Under the pieces are notes generated by a model that made no database searches, was not told the DNA's origin, and worked only from the letters and a program-made list of their open reading frames with translations. The translations under genes were made by a program, and so were the position numbers. From assembly GCF_042646165.1 (NCBI RefSeq), contig NZ_JBHRTC010000031.1: a stretch of DNA of 27,156 nt; one strand, written 5' to 3'. Position 1 is the first letter of the stretch, and every line of letters starts with the position of its first letter. Source of the DNA: Microbaculum marinum (GTDB lineage: Bacteria > Pseudomonadota > Alphaproteobacteria > Rhizobiales > Tepidamorphaceae). This document shows positions 7,749-15,717 of the stretch, in pieces.

Positions 7749-8969
7749 ATGGCCATCAAATGGGTTCGACCTGTGCTCCTGGGCGCCGTCGCCGCCGGCG
7801 CGGCGGCGGCAGTCGCCTGGGCGTTCTGGCCGCAGCCGGTCCCCGTCGACATCGCCGAAATCGTGCCGGGAACGCTGGAGGTCACCGTCGACGACGAGGG
7901 GATGACGCGGATCCGCGACATCTATTCGGTGTCGGCGCCGGTCTCCGGCAAGGTGCTGCGGTCGCCGCTCGAGGTCGGCGACCCGGTGACGGCGCACGAT
8001 ACCGTCGTCGCCGTGATCCAGCCGACCGCGCCGGAGTTCCTCGACGCGCGCGCCCGCCGCGCCGCGGAGGCCGCCGCGCTCGCCGCCGAATCGGCGGTGG
8101 CGCTCGGCGAAGCGCAGGTCGCGGAGGCCGAATCGCAGCTCACCTTCGCGCAGAGCCAGATGCAGCGCTCCGAGGAACTGGCGCGGCGGCAGATCATCTC
8201 CGAACGGGCCCACGAACAGGCGGTGATGGAAGTCGATACCGCCAAGGCGCGGCTCGCCAGCGCCAGGGCGACCCTCGACGTGCGCAAGCGCGAACTGGAA
8301 AGCGCCCGGGCGCGGCTGATCGGCCCGGAGAGCCCGCAGGAGGCCGGCGGCGGCGAGAGCTGCTGCGTCAACGTCACCGCCCCGGAGACCGGCGAGGTGC
8401 TGAAGCTGGTCACCGAAAGCGAGCAGGTGGTTCCCGCCGGGACGCCGCTGGTGGAGATCGGCGACCCGCACAACCTGGAGATCGTCGTCGACCTGCTGTC
8501 GTCCGACGCGGTCCGGGTGCCGTCCGCCGCGCAGGCGCGCATCGACGGCTGGGGCGGCGATACGCTGCAGGCCAGGGTCCGCCGCATCGAATCCGCCGGG
8601 TTCACCAAGATCTCGGCGCTCGGCATCGAGGAACAGCGGGTCAAGGCGATCCTCGACCTGATCGATCCGCCGTCGGCGTGGTCGGGTCTCGGTCACGGCT
8701 ACCGGGTCGTCGTCCACATCGTCGTCGACCGGCAGGAGGCGCTGCTGGTGCCGCTCGGGGCGCTGTTCCGGCGTGGCGATTCCTGGGCGGTGTTCACCGT
8801 CGACGCCGACCACCGCGCCCGCCGCCGGGAGGTCGTCCTGGGCGCGCGCAACAACCGCAGCGCCGCGGCCCTGGAAGGCCTTTCGGAGGGCGAGCGGGTG
8901 ATCCTCCATCCCAGCGACCGCGTGGCCGACGGGGTCAAGGTGACCGCCCGGGAAACCGAGGATCTGTAG
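7749..8969 (+). CDS. HlyD/MacA-type periplasmic membrane-fusion protein
   Basis: A 406-residue adaptor. Residues about 7-27 form an N-terminal membrane anchor. SAPVSGKVLRSPLEVGD (about 60-76) is the first half of the lipoyl domain. Residues about 95-195 form a long Ala/Glu/Arg-rich coiled-coil hairpin. APETGEVLKLV supplies the second lipoyl half, followed by beta-barrel and membrane-proximal domains. It has an unusual ESCCV cysteine pair just before the second lipoyl strand. Such proteins bridge an ABC exporter to the outer membrane or an outer-membrane channel. No TolC-like gene is in the window. It lies eight bases after the permease, so it is co-transcribed. ATG at 7749 is the first start after the permease stop and yields the anchor helix. 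Confidence 0.9.
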   Translation: MAIKWVRPVLLGAVAAGAAAAVAWAFWPQPVPVDIAEIVPGTLEVTVDDEGMTRIRDIYSVSAPVSGKVLRSPLEVGDPVTAHDTVVAVIQPTAPEFLDARARRAAEAAALAAESAVALGEAQVAEAESQLTFAQSQMQRSEELARRQIISERAHEQAVMEVDTAKARLASARATLDVRKRELESARARLIGPESPQEAGGGESCCVNVTAPETGEVLKLVTESEQVVPAGTPLVEIGDPHNLEIVVDLLSSDAVRVPSAAQARIDGWGGDTLQARVRRIESAGFTKISALGIEEQRVKAILDLIDPPSAWSGLGHGYRVVVHIVVDRQEALLVPLGALFRRGDSWAVFTVDADHRARRREVVLGARNNRSAAALEGLSEGERVILHPSDRVADGVKVTARETEDL

Positions 8970-9233
8970 GGCTTCGCGGAAATAACGTGTTGCATAGCAA
9001 TATTTTAGTTGATCTTGCCATAAAATCGTCCCGAGATATCGCCATCCTGATCCTATTCGGGGGTCGACCGCTTTCGCGGATCGAGCGCGACGGACCGGGG
9101 GGTCCGGCGGATAATTTGGAACCCAATCGCGCGTCGGTGGTTTCTTCCCGATTGGACAGTGGCGTGGCAGCCTGCGGCACCGCTTGCCCCTGAGCGGCAG
9201 CCGAGGGGCAGGTGATGTCTGGAGTATTGTCTA
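8970..9233. promoter_or_regulatory. AT-rich spacer upstream of opgGH
   Basis: 264 bases without a gene. Positions about 8980-9060 are strikingly AT-rich for this sequence and contain TAAAAT at 9021-9026 and TTGCAT at 8990-8995, though not at standard promoter spacing. A small perfect hairpin, CGGACC / GGTCCG with a GGGG loop, lies at 9091-9106 and has no T-run, so it is not a convincing terminator. This stretch must contain the end of the exporter transcript and the promoter of opgGH. Confidence 0.4.
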
Positions 9234-10799
9234 ATGGCGCTGAACCGCCGGGATCTGTGTATGGTGGCGGCACTGAGCGGGCTGGCCGGAAAAGTGCCAG
9301 CGGCCTTCGCGCAATCCGACAGCGGCAGCGTTCTTCGCCTCGGCGATCCCCAGCCCTTCGCGCCATCCCAGGTGCGGGCCAAGGCGCGGGATCTCGCCTC
9401 GCGCCCCTATGAGCCGCCGCCGGACAACGTCTCCGCCGAGATCCGCGACCTCAACTACGACCAGTACCGCGACATCCGGTTCCGCCCGGACATGGCCATC
9501 TGGCGCGGCAGGAACCTGCCGGCCGAGGTCCAGATGTTCCATCTCGGCCACGTCTTCGAGCAGCCCGTCCAGGTGAACATCGTCTCCGGCGGCAACGCCC
9601 GGCACGTCGTCTTCTCTCCCGACCTGTTCGACTACGGTCCGCTGGTGCCGATGCCGATGCCGCCCGAGGACGTGGGCTTTTCCGGCTTTCGCCTGCACGG
9701 CCCGCTCAATCGCACCGACTACAACGACGAGTTCGCGGTGTTCCAGGGCGCCAGCTACTTCCGCGCGGTCGGCCGCGACCAGGTGTACGGCCTGTCGGCG
9801 CGCGGCCTGTCGCTGCGCACCGCCGAACCCGAGGGCGAGGAGTTCCCCGCCTTCCGGGAGTTCTGGATCGAGGAGCCGCGGCCCGGCGCCGGATCGATCG
9901 TCGTGCATGCGCTGCTCGACAGCCCGAGCACGTCGGGGTCCTACCGCTTCACAATCCGGCCGGGACTGGACACGGTGATCGACGTGGAGGCGACCCTCTA
10001 CCCGCGCGTCGACATCCAGAAGGTGGGCCTGGCAACGCTGACGAGCATGTACTACTTCGGTCCCCAGGACCGGCTCGGCATCGACGATTTCCGCCCCGCC
10101 GTCCACGATTCCGACGGCCTGCTGATCTGGAACGGACGCGGCGAGTGGCTGTGGCGGCCGCTGATCAACCCGGCCCGCCTGCAGATCAGCGCCTTCCTCG
10201 ACGAGCATCCGCAGGCCTTCGGCCTGATGCAGCGGTCGCGCGAGTTCGCCAAGTACCAGGATCTGGAGGCGCACTACGAACGCCGGCCGAGCCTGTGGGT
10301 CGAGCCGATCGGCGACTGGGGCGAGGGCGCCGTGATGCTGGTCGAGATCCCCACCGATTCGGAGATCCACGACAACATCGTCGCCTTCTGGCGGCCGAAG
10401 GAGCCGCTCAGGGCGGGCGAGGACAGCCAGTTCACCTATCGCCTGACATGGTGCGCGGAGGTGCCCGCGGAGTCGGGCCTCGCCCGCGTCACTGGGACGA
10501 TGATCGGCGGGCCGGCCGCCAACAACGGCAATGCCCCGGCCGACCGCCGCTGGATCGTCGTGGACTTCGTCGGCGGGCCGCTCGACGGTATCGCCACCGA
10601 GGACCAGCCCGTGCCGGACGTCTCAGCCAGCGGCGGCAAGCTGGTGCCCGGCACGATCCAGTTCAATCCGGAAACCGGCGGACGGCGCGTCGCCTTCGGC
10701 CTCGATCCGGAAGGCGCCACCAATATCGACCTGCGCTGCGCGCTCATGCAGAACGGCAACCGGATCTCGGAGGTGTGGGTGTTCAGATGGTCGGAGTAA
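9234..10799 (+). CDS. opgG: Periplasmic glucan biosynthesis protein, OpgG/OpgD family
   Basis: A 521-residue exported protein of the MdoG family, needed in the periplasm for the backbone or branching of osmoregulated periplasmic glucans. Residues 1-26 are a signal peptide ending AAFA. It contains NRRDLCM, a twin-arginine-like motif more reminiscent of OpgD (Tat-exported in E. coli) than Sec-exported OpgG. The body shows family hallmarks such as RDLNYDQYRDIRF near 65, a central beta-sandwich with LTSMYYFGPQDR and the C-terminal Ig-like domain ending WVFRWSE. It sits directly before opgH, whose start overlaps its stop, which is the classical opgGH arrangement. Symbol opgG is chosen from that pairing; opgD is the alternative. 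Confidence 0.9.
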   Translation: MALNRRDLCMVAALSGLAGKVPAAFAQSDSGSVLRLGDPQPFAPSQVRAKARDLASRPYEPPPDNVSAEIRDLNYDQYRDIRFRPDMAIWRGRNLPAEVQMFHLGHVFEQPVQVNIVSGGNARHVVFSPDLFDYGPLVPMPMPPEDVGFSGFRLHGPLNRTDYNDEFAVFQGASYFRAVGRDQVYGLSARGLSLRTAEPEGEEFPAFREFWIEEPRPGAGSIVVHALLDSPSTSGSYRFTIRPGLDTVIDVEATLYPRVDIQKVGLATLTSMYYFGPQDRLGIDDFRPAVHDSDGLLIWNGRGEWLWRPLINPARLQISAFLDEHPQAFGLMQRSREFAKYQDLEAHYERRPSLWVEPIGDWGEGAVMLVEIPTDSEIHDNIVAFWRPKEPLRAGEDSQFTYRLTWCAEVPAESGLARVTGTMIGGPAANNGNAPADRRWIVVDFVGGPLDGIATEDQPVPDVSASGGKLVPGTIQFNPETGGRRVAFGLDPEGATNIDLRCALMQNGNRISEVWVFRWSE

Positions 10800-12949
10800 C
10801 CGGTTTTCGACCCAACGAGCCTATCCCACTGCCCGAGGCGGCGCTGCCGCGCGAGGCCGGCATGCAGATGCCGGTCCAGGATCTCCGGTCGCTGCCGGAC
10901 ACAGCCCGGACGCGGCGGCGCGACCCGCATGCCTGGATGCCGAGACTGTTCGTGTTCGGGGGCGCAGCGCTCGTCGCCGGCCTGCTGATCCACGAGATGT
11001 ACGCCGTGCTGACGGTTGCCCGGATGACGCCGATCGAGGCGGTGATGCTGGCGCTGTTTGCGATCAACATCTCCTGGATCGCGCTCGCCTTCACGACCGC
11101 GCTGGCCGGCATGGCGACGCTGCTGAGCGGCCGCCACGTCGCCGACGTGCCGCCGCAGGACGGCCGCCTGCCGAACGAGCGCACGGCGATCCTGATCCCC
11201 GCCTACAACGAGAACGCCGCGCAGGTCTTCGCCGCCGCCGCGGCGATCGGCGAATCGCTGGCCGAGGCGGATGCCGCCGACTGCTTCGACATCTTCGTCC
11301 TGTCGGACACCACCGATCCGGACGCGTGGATCGCCGAGGAGGCGGCGTTCCGGGCGGTGCTGCGCCGGCCGGGCAAGCGGGCCCGCGTCTTCTATCGCCG
11401 CCGCCACCGCAACACCGAGCGCAAGGCGGGCAACGTCGCCGACTGGTGCAAGCGCTTCGGGGCCGCCTATCCCTGCTTCGTGGTGCTCGACGCCGACAGC
11501 CTGATGGAGGCCGACACGCTGGTGCGCATGGCGCTGGCGATGGAGGCCGACCCGGCGCTCGGCCTGCTGCAGACGGTGCCGGCGGTCGTCAACCGCAACA
11601 CGCTGTTCGCCCGCCTGCAGCAGTTCGCCGGCCGCGTCTACGGCCCGGTCATGTCGGCCGGCCTTGCCGCCTGGGCCCGCCGCGACGGCAACTACTGGGG
11701 CCACAACGCTATCATCCGCACCCGGGCCTTCGCCGAGTCCGCTGGCCTGCCGCACCTGCGCGGGCGGCCGCCGTTCGGCGGCCACATCCTCAGCCACGAC
11801 TTCGTCGAGGCGGCGCTGATGCGCCGGGCCGGCTGGGACGTGGTGCTGGCGCCGACGCTGGGCGGCTCCTACGAGGAGAGCCCGCCGAGCCTGATCGACC
11901 TCGCCACCCGCGACCGGCGCTGGTGCCAGGGCAATCTGCAGCACGCCAAGGTGCTGTTCGCGCGCGGCCTCAGGTGGCCGAGCCGCGCCCACATGGCGAT
12001 GGGCATCATGAGCTACGTCGCCTCGCCGGTCTGGCTGATCTTCCTGATCGCCGGCCTGCTGCTCGCCCTGCAGGCGCAGTTCATCCGGCCGGAATACTTC
12101 ACCGACGAGTTCCAGCTGTTTCCGACCTGGCCGTCGATCGACTCCGAGCGCGCCATCGGGCTGTTCCTGATGACGATGACGATCCTGTTCCTGCCGAAGC
12201 TGTTCGGACTGGCCGTGGCGCTGTGCAACGGCGCGCTGAGGCGCGGCCTCGGCGGCCCGGCGCGGGCGGTCGCCGGCGTGCTGACCGAATCGGTCGTCTC
12301 GGCGCTGCTGGCGCCGATCATGATGGCGATCCAGTCGGGTGCGGTGGCCGACACCCTGATGGGCCGCGACGCCGGCTGGCAGCCGCAGCGGCGCGACGAC
12401 GGCAGCGTGCCGTTCTCCGAGGTGTTCCGCCGCCACCGCGCCCACATGGGCCTCGGCATCGTGCTGGGCGGCAGCGCCTGGGCGGTGTCGCCGCAGGTGT
12501 TCGCCTGGATGAGCCCGGCGGTCGCCGGCCTGGTGCTGGCGGCGGCGCTGTCGGCGCTGACCGCCCGCCGCGACGTCGGCCTGGCGCTGCGGCGGATCGG
12601 GATCCTGACCATTCCCGAGGAGCGCAGCGAGCCCGACATCCTGCGCCGCGCCGAGGCCGCCGCGGCCGACCTGGCCGAGGCGATGGGGCCGCCGCGGGAA
12701 GCCTGCATGCGGCTGTCCGCCGATCCGGCGCTGCTCGCCTTCCACCGGGCGAGCCTGGTCCCCGACACGCCGCACGGGCGCGGCGGCATCGACGAGACGC
12801 TGGTGCTCGGCCTGGCCCGGCTGGAAAACGCCCAATCGCTGGAGGACGCCGTGCGCTACCTGTCGCCGCGCGAGAAGCTCGCGGTGCTGGCCAACCCGGA
12901 GGGGCTCGACCACCTGGCGTTGCTGCCGCGCGCCGAGGCCGCGGAGTAG
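10787..12949 (+). CDS. opgH: Glucans biosynthesis glucosyltransferase OpgH
   Basis: A 720-residue membrane GT2 enzyme. It polymerises glucose from UDP-glucose into the beta-linked backbone of osmoregulated periplasmic glucans and passes it across the inner membrane. Two N-terminal helices (about 53-75 and 85-112) precede the catalytic domain, which has IPAYNE at 137-142, TERKAGN at 210-216, LDADS at 234-238 (donor/metal site), HDFVEA at 337-342 and DRRWCQG at 376-382 (the R/QxxRW acceptor motif). Further helix clusters follow to about residue 600. It is shorter than the 847-residue E. coli protein, mainly at the N-terminus, as is common in alphaproteobacteria. ATG at 10787 overlaps the opgG stop by 13 bases, implying coupled translation. 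Confidence 0.93.
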   Translation: MVGVTGFRPNEPIPLPEAALPREAGMQMPVQDLRSLPDTARTRRRDPHAWMPRLFVFGGAALVAGLLIHEMYAVLTVARMTPIEAVMLALFAINISWIALAFTTALAGMATLLSGRHVADVPPQDGRLPNERTAILIPAYNENAAQVFAAAAAIGESLAEADAADCFDIFVLSDTTDPDAWIAEEAAFRAVLRRPGKRARVFYRRRHRNTERKAGNVADWCKRFGAAYPCFVVLDADSLMEADTLVRMALAMEADPALGLLQTVPAVVNRNTLFARLQQFAGRVYGPVMSAGLAAWARRDGNYWGHNAIIRTRAFAESAGLPHLRGRPPFGGHILSHDFVEAALMRRAGWDVVLAPTLGGSYEESPPSLIDLATRDRRWCQGNLQHAKVLFARGLRWPSRAHMAMGIMSYVASPVWLIFLIAGLLLALQAQFIRPEYFTDEFQLFPTWPSIDSERAIGLFLMTMTILFLPKLFGLAVALCNGALRRGLGGPARAVAGVLTESVVSALLAPIMMAIQSGAVADTLMGRDAGWQPQRRDDGSVPFSEVFRRHRAHMGLGIVLGGSAWAVSPQVFAWMSPAVAGLVLAAALSALTARRDVGLALRRIGILTIPEERSEPDILRRAEAAAADLAEAMGPPREACMRLSADPALLAFHRASLVPDTPHGRGGIDETLVLGLARLENAQSLEDAVRYLSPREKLAVLANPEGLDHLALLPRAEAAE

Positions 12950-12970
12950 GGCTGCGGCCGGAGGGGCGGA

Positions 12971-14290
12971 CTACGGGGCGTCGCCGCCGTCGCGGAGCCT
13001 GGACACGGCGTTGGCGTGCGCGTCGAAGCCCTCGTAGCGGGCGAAGGCGCGGGTGTGGCCGGCGAGCCCGGGCAGCCCCTGCGCCGTCACGTAGCCGACC
13101 GTCTGGCGCTTCAGGTAGTCGAACACCGACAGCGGCGAGCGGGTGCGCGCCCAGCCGCCGGTCGGCAGCACGTGGTTGGGACCCAGCACGTAGTTCGCCA
13201 CCGAGATCGCGGTACTGGGGCCGAGCAGGATCTCGCCGGCATGCGTGAGCCGCGACACGTAGGACCACGGATCGGCGCTCTCGACCATCAGGTGCTCGGG
13301 CGCGAAGTCGTTGACGAACCCGCAGGCCTCGTCCATGTCGGCGGCGATGACGATGCCGCCGTTGCTGCCGCCCAGCACCGCGCGGCTGTAGCCGACCCGC
13401 TCGGCGCCCATGTGGCCCCACAGGAACGCGACCTCCTCGGCGACCTTGCCCGCAAGCTGGCGATCGTCGGTGACGAGGAAGGCGGAGGAATCGTCTCCGT
13501 GTTCGGCCTCGTTGAGCAGGTCGAGCGCGGTGCGGCGCGGATCGGCGCTTGAATCGGCGAGCACGATCGATTCGCTCGGTCCCGCCGGCGGCCCGACGTC
13601 GATGACGCCCGCGAGCGCCTGCATCGCCGCCACCACCCAGGACGAGCCCGGGCCGACGATCTTGGCGACCTTCGGCACCGTCTCCGTCCCGTAGGCGGCC
13701 GCGGCGACGGCCTGGGCGCCGCCGCACTTGTAGACCTCCGTGACGCCGGCCAGCCGGCAGGCGTGGAGCGTGGCATCGTCGATGCCGCCGCGTTCCGTCG
13801 GCGGGGTCAGGACGATGACGCGGGGCACCCCGGCGACGACGGCGGGGATCGTGGTCATCAGCGCGACGGAAGGAAATGCACCCTTGCCGCGCGGCACGTA
13901 GCAGGCGACCGAGGGGATCGGCAGTGAGCGCTCGCCGGCCATCACGCCGGGCGCCATCTCCTCCATCCACAGGTCCTCCGGCATCTGGCGCTGGTGGAAC
14001 CTGCGGATGCGGTCGGCGGCGAATTGCATCGCCTCCCTGATCTCGTCGTCGAGCGCCGTCTCGGCGGCATCGAAATCCTCCGGGCGGGCGGCAAGCGCGC
14101 CGGCCTGGACGTCGGCCCTGTCGAACTGCCGGCCGAACTCGGCGAGCGCGTCGTCGCCCCGCGACCGCACGGCATCGATGATCGGGCCGACCCGGCCGAC
14201 GAAATCGGAGATGTCGGCCTCGCTGCGTGCAATCAGCGCCGCGCGGCCGGCGGCGTCGAGCTGGGCCAGGTCGTGTACGGCGATGGTCAT
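12971..14290 (-). CDS. Histidinol dehydrogenase family protein (HisD paralogue with altered metal ligands)
   Basis: A 439-residue NAD-dependent dehydrogenase with full HisD architecture: YVPRGKGAFPSV at 131-142, GPPAGPSESI at 233-242, APEHLMV at 330-336 with the catalytic Glu332-His333 pair, GPNHVLPTGG at 370-379 and EGFDAHANAV at 420-429. Against E. coli HisD as I remember it, zinc ligand Gln259 is Glu261 here, Asp360 is Asn366, and substrate-contacting Glu356 is Ile362. His264, His373, Glu420 and His425 are kept. Authentic biosynthetic HisD keeps all of these, so this is more likely a paralogue oxidising another alcohol (compare the HisD-type sulfopropanediol dehydrogenase HpsN). It has no clear Shine-Dalgarno and is the last gene of the minus-strand run, 116 bases after the FNT channel. 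True histidine biosynthesis cannot be excluded. Confidence 0.85.
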   Translation of the reverse strand: MTIAVHDLAQLDAAGRAALIARSEADISDFVGRVGPIIDAVRSRGDDALAEFGRQFDRADVQAGALAARPEDFDAAETALDDEIREAMQFAADRIRRFHQRQMPEDLWMEEMAPGVMAGERSLPIPSVACYVPRGKGAFPSVALMTTIPAVVAGVPRVIVLTPPTERGGIDDATLHACRLAGVTEVYKCGGAQAVAAAAYGTETVPKVAKIVGPGSSWVVAAMQALAGVIDVGPPAGPSESIVLADSSADPRRTALDLLNEAEHGDDSSAFLVTDDRQLAGKVAEEVAFLWGHMGAERVGYSRAVLGGSNGGIVIAADMDEACGFVNDFAPEHLMVESADPWSYVSRLTHAGEILLGPSTAISVANYVLGPNHVLPTGGWARTRSPLSVFDYLKRQTVGYVTAQGLPGLAGHTRAFARYEGFDAHANAVSRLRDGGDAP

Positions 14291-14382
14291 GGCGGTCGGT
14301 CCGGGTTGGGTGATCGGGTCAGGCTCTAAGCCAAGTGCCGCTCCGGCTCAAGCCGCGCCCGGGCAAGCGGCCCTGGCGCAAG

Positions 14383-14404
14383 CCGGCCGGCACGATCCGG
14401 CCGG
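14383..14404 (-). terminator. Hairpin just after the FNT channel gene
   Basis: CCGGCCGG occurs twice with a six-base CACGAT loop, giving a perfect 8-bp stem starting two bases beyond the FNT stop codon on the minus strand. There is no U-tract after it, so it is at best an RNA-stabilising or Rho-linked element, not a textbook intrinsic terminator. It could separate expression of the channel from the HisD paralogue. Confidence 0.3.
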
Positions 14405-14406
14405 GC

Positions 14407-15234
14407 TCATTCGGCCGGGGCGCGCCGCCGGTAGGCCGCCCAGTAGGCGAGCGCCACGCCGCCGGTTCCCCCGACGATGTTGCCGAGCGTCACCGGCACC
14501 AGATTGCCGAGGATGTCGAGGAGACCGCCCTGCGCCCCGGCAAGGAAGCCGGCGGCGAGGAAGTAGAAGTTCGCCACCGAGTGCTCGAAGCCGAGTGCCA
14601 CGAAGGCGGTGATCGGCCACAGGATCGCGAGGATCTTGCCGGTCGCGGTGCGTGCCGCGACGGAGAGCCACACCGCGAGGCAGACGAGGGCGTTGCACAG
14701 GGCGCCGCGCACGAAGGCCTCGGTGAAGGGCAGCGCCATCTTCGCCTCGGCGATCTTCACCGCCGTTGCCGCCGTCGCTCCGCTGAGCAGGCCGGAGGCA
14801 TCGACCGCAACCGCCAGGATCGCCGCGCCGATTACGTTGCCGACCAGCACCAGGCCCCAGTTGCGCAACAGCGCCCGCGTGGAGATCTGCCGGTCGACCC
14901 ACGCCATGACGATCAGCGCGTTGCCGGTGAACAGCTCGGCGCCGCCGACGACGACGAGGATCAGGCCGAGGCAGAAGGCGAAGCCGCCGAGCACCCGGTT
15001 CGGGCCGAAGCCCGGATCGACGCCGGTCATGACGCCGGTATAGAAGGCCGCGCCGAAGCCGATGAAGGCACCGGCGAGGATCGCCAGCGCCATCACCTGG
15101 GTGGTCGTCAGCTGCGTCTTGGCGACACCCGAGGCCTCGACCAGCCGGATGATCTCGGAGGGCTTGTAGGCGTCCGACCCGGCCGGACTCGGTCCGACGG
15201 GAACGAGGCCGGGCTCGGGCTCCCGCGCGTTCAC
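14407..15234 (-). CDS. Formate/nitrite transporter family channel (FocA/NirC-like)
   Basis: A 275-residue inner-membrane channel of the FNT family, which forms pentamers passing formate, nitrite or hydrosulfide. Six hydrophobic segments are visible. GGAELFTGN at 97-105 and RGALCNALVCLA at 176-187 are the signature loops, and GFEHSVAN at 215-222 holds the central gating/proton-relay histidine (His218). The start is GTG at 15234 with a TAAGG Shine-Dalgarno a few bases upstream. It lies 34 bases after a predicted 34-residue membrane peptide. In a histidine-catabolism setting, formate release (from the HutF/HutG route) is an attractive role, but this is inference; nitrite or other monovalent anions are alternatives. 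Confidence 0.88.
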   Translation of the reverse strand: MNAREPEPGLVPVGPSPAGSDAYKPSEIIRLVEASGVAKTQLTTTQVMALAILAGAFIGFGAAFYTGVMTGVDPGFGPNRVLGGFAFCLGLILVVVGGAELFTGNALIVMAWVDRQISTRALLRNWGLVLVGNVIGAAILAVAVDASGLLSGATAATAVKIAEAKMALPFTEAFVRGALCNALVCLAVWLSVAARTATGKILAILWPITAFVALGFEHSVANFYFLAAGFLAGAQGGLLDILGNLVPVTLGNIVGGTGGVALAYWAAYRRRAPAE

Positions 15235-15268
15235 CGGGCCTTACCGCGTGTGCCGCCGCCGCCGGGCG

Positions 15269-15373
15269 TCAGAGGCGCGACAGCACGAACGGCGAGACGA
15301 GCGCGACGAACAGGCAGACCGCGATGGCGCGGTCCCCGAACCGGGCGATTCCGAACATCCTGCCGTTGCGCAT
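15269..15373 (-). CDS. Predicted 34-residue single-helix membrane peptide
   Basis: A very short reading frame starting ATG at 15373, beginning MRNGRMFGIARF and ending VLSRL, with a hydrophobic stretch AIAVCLFVALVSPFVL at about residues 16-31 preceded by positive charges. Three points support it as a gene. Almost every codon ends in G or C (one exception), as in the neighbouring real genes. AGAGGAA sits seven bases upstream as a ribosome binding site. It ends 34 bases before the FNT gene in the same direction. I do not recognise the sequence. It could be a small regulator or partner of the channel. An alternative overlapping frame (74 codons from 15455) has a better Shine-Dalgarno but poor coding character. 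Confidence 0.55.
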   Translation of the reverse strand: MRNGRMFGIARFGDRAIAVCLFVALVSPFVLSRL

Positions 15374-15387
15374 CACCGTGTTCCTCT

Positions 15388-15404
15388 GCACCTGCGAATG
15401 GTGC
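15388..15404 (-). promoter_or_regulatory. Hairpin abutting the ribosome binding site of the small peptide
   Basis: GCACC and GGTGC pair around a seven-base loop directly upstream of the AGAGGAA Shine-Dalgarno of the 34-residue peptide. Upstream at 15456-15470 is a perfect TAAGGAGG followed seven bases later by ATG (15455), opening a frame that reads through the peptide in another phase and ends in a GTGA overlap with the FNT start. The arrangement resembles a translated leader, but the function is unproven. Confidence 0.3.
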
Positions 15405-15571
15405 GGGGCATTTAAGGTTGCAGATGAAACCATGGGAGAGCGCAAACTGTCGCATCCGTAGTCCTCCTTAGTGACGCGGCGTGAGGCCCGCACAGCAATA
15501 GCCGATTGCGGGGGCGGGCTGAAGGGTGGGGGGGGCACGGCGTGAGGCACCGGGAGGGACGGCCCGCCCGC

Positions 15572-15709
15572 CCTCGTGGTTCGAGACGCGGCTCCGCCGC
15601 TCCTCACCATGAGGGCTTCTTTGGGTCGAAGACTGCCTCCGCACCCACTCCACGCAAAATGGAGCCTCATGGTGAGGGATCGCGACAGCGATCGTCTCGA
15701 ACCACGAGG
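15572..15709. repeat. REP-like palindrome doublet (inverted pair)
   Basis: Two related palindromic units face each other: unit 1 at 15572-15614 (CCTCGTGGTTCGAGAC at its left, CTCCTCACCATGAGG at its right) and unit 2 at 15665-15709, which reads as the reverse complement with the same ends. Unit 2 contains an inner hairpin GATCGC-GACA-GCGATC. A 50-base centre separates them. The same core TTCGAGACG and CTCCTCA-ATGAGG ends recur inside hutG, so this is a dispersed family. The doublet begins eight bases beyond the stop of the ABC ATPase gene, where it could end or protect the transcript. Confidence 0.8.
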
Positions 15710-15717
15710 CGCTTGCC

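Noticed and set aside
10436..12913. An 825-codon minus-strand open frame opposite opgGH
   Set aside because: It is composed of His/Arg/Gln-rich low-complexity sequence with no motif, typical of antisense frames in GC-rich DNA. The plus-strand frame has full OpgH motifs.
14383..14404. Strong GC hairpin after the FNT gene as an intrinsic terminator
   Set aside because: There is no U-run after the stem, so it was kept only as a low-confidence structural element.
15231..15455. 74-codon frame with a perfect Shine-Dalgarno, as a functional protein
   Set aside because: The second half is arginine-rich and reads as an off-phase copy of the membrane-peptide frame; third positions are not GC-biased at its start. 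Kept only as a possible leader in the findings.
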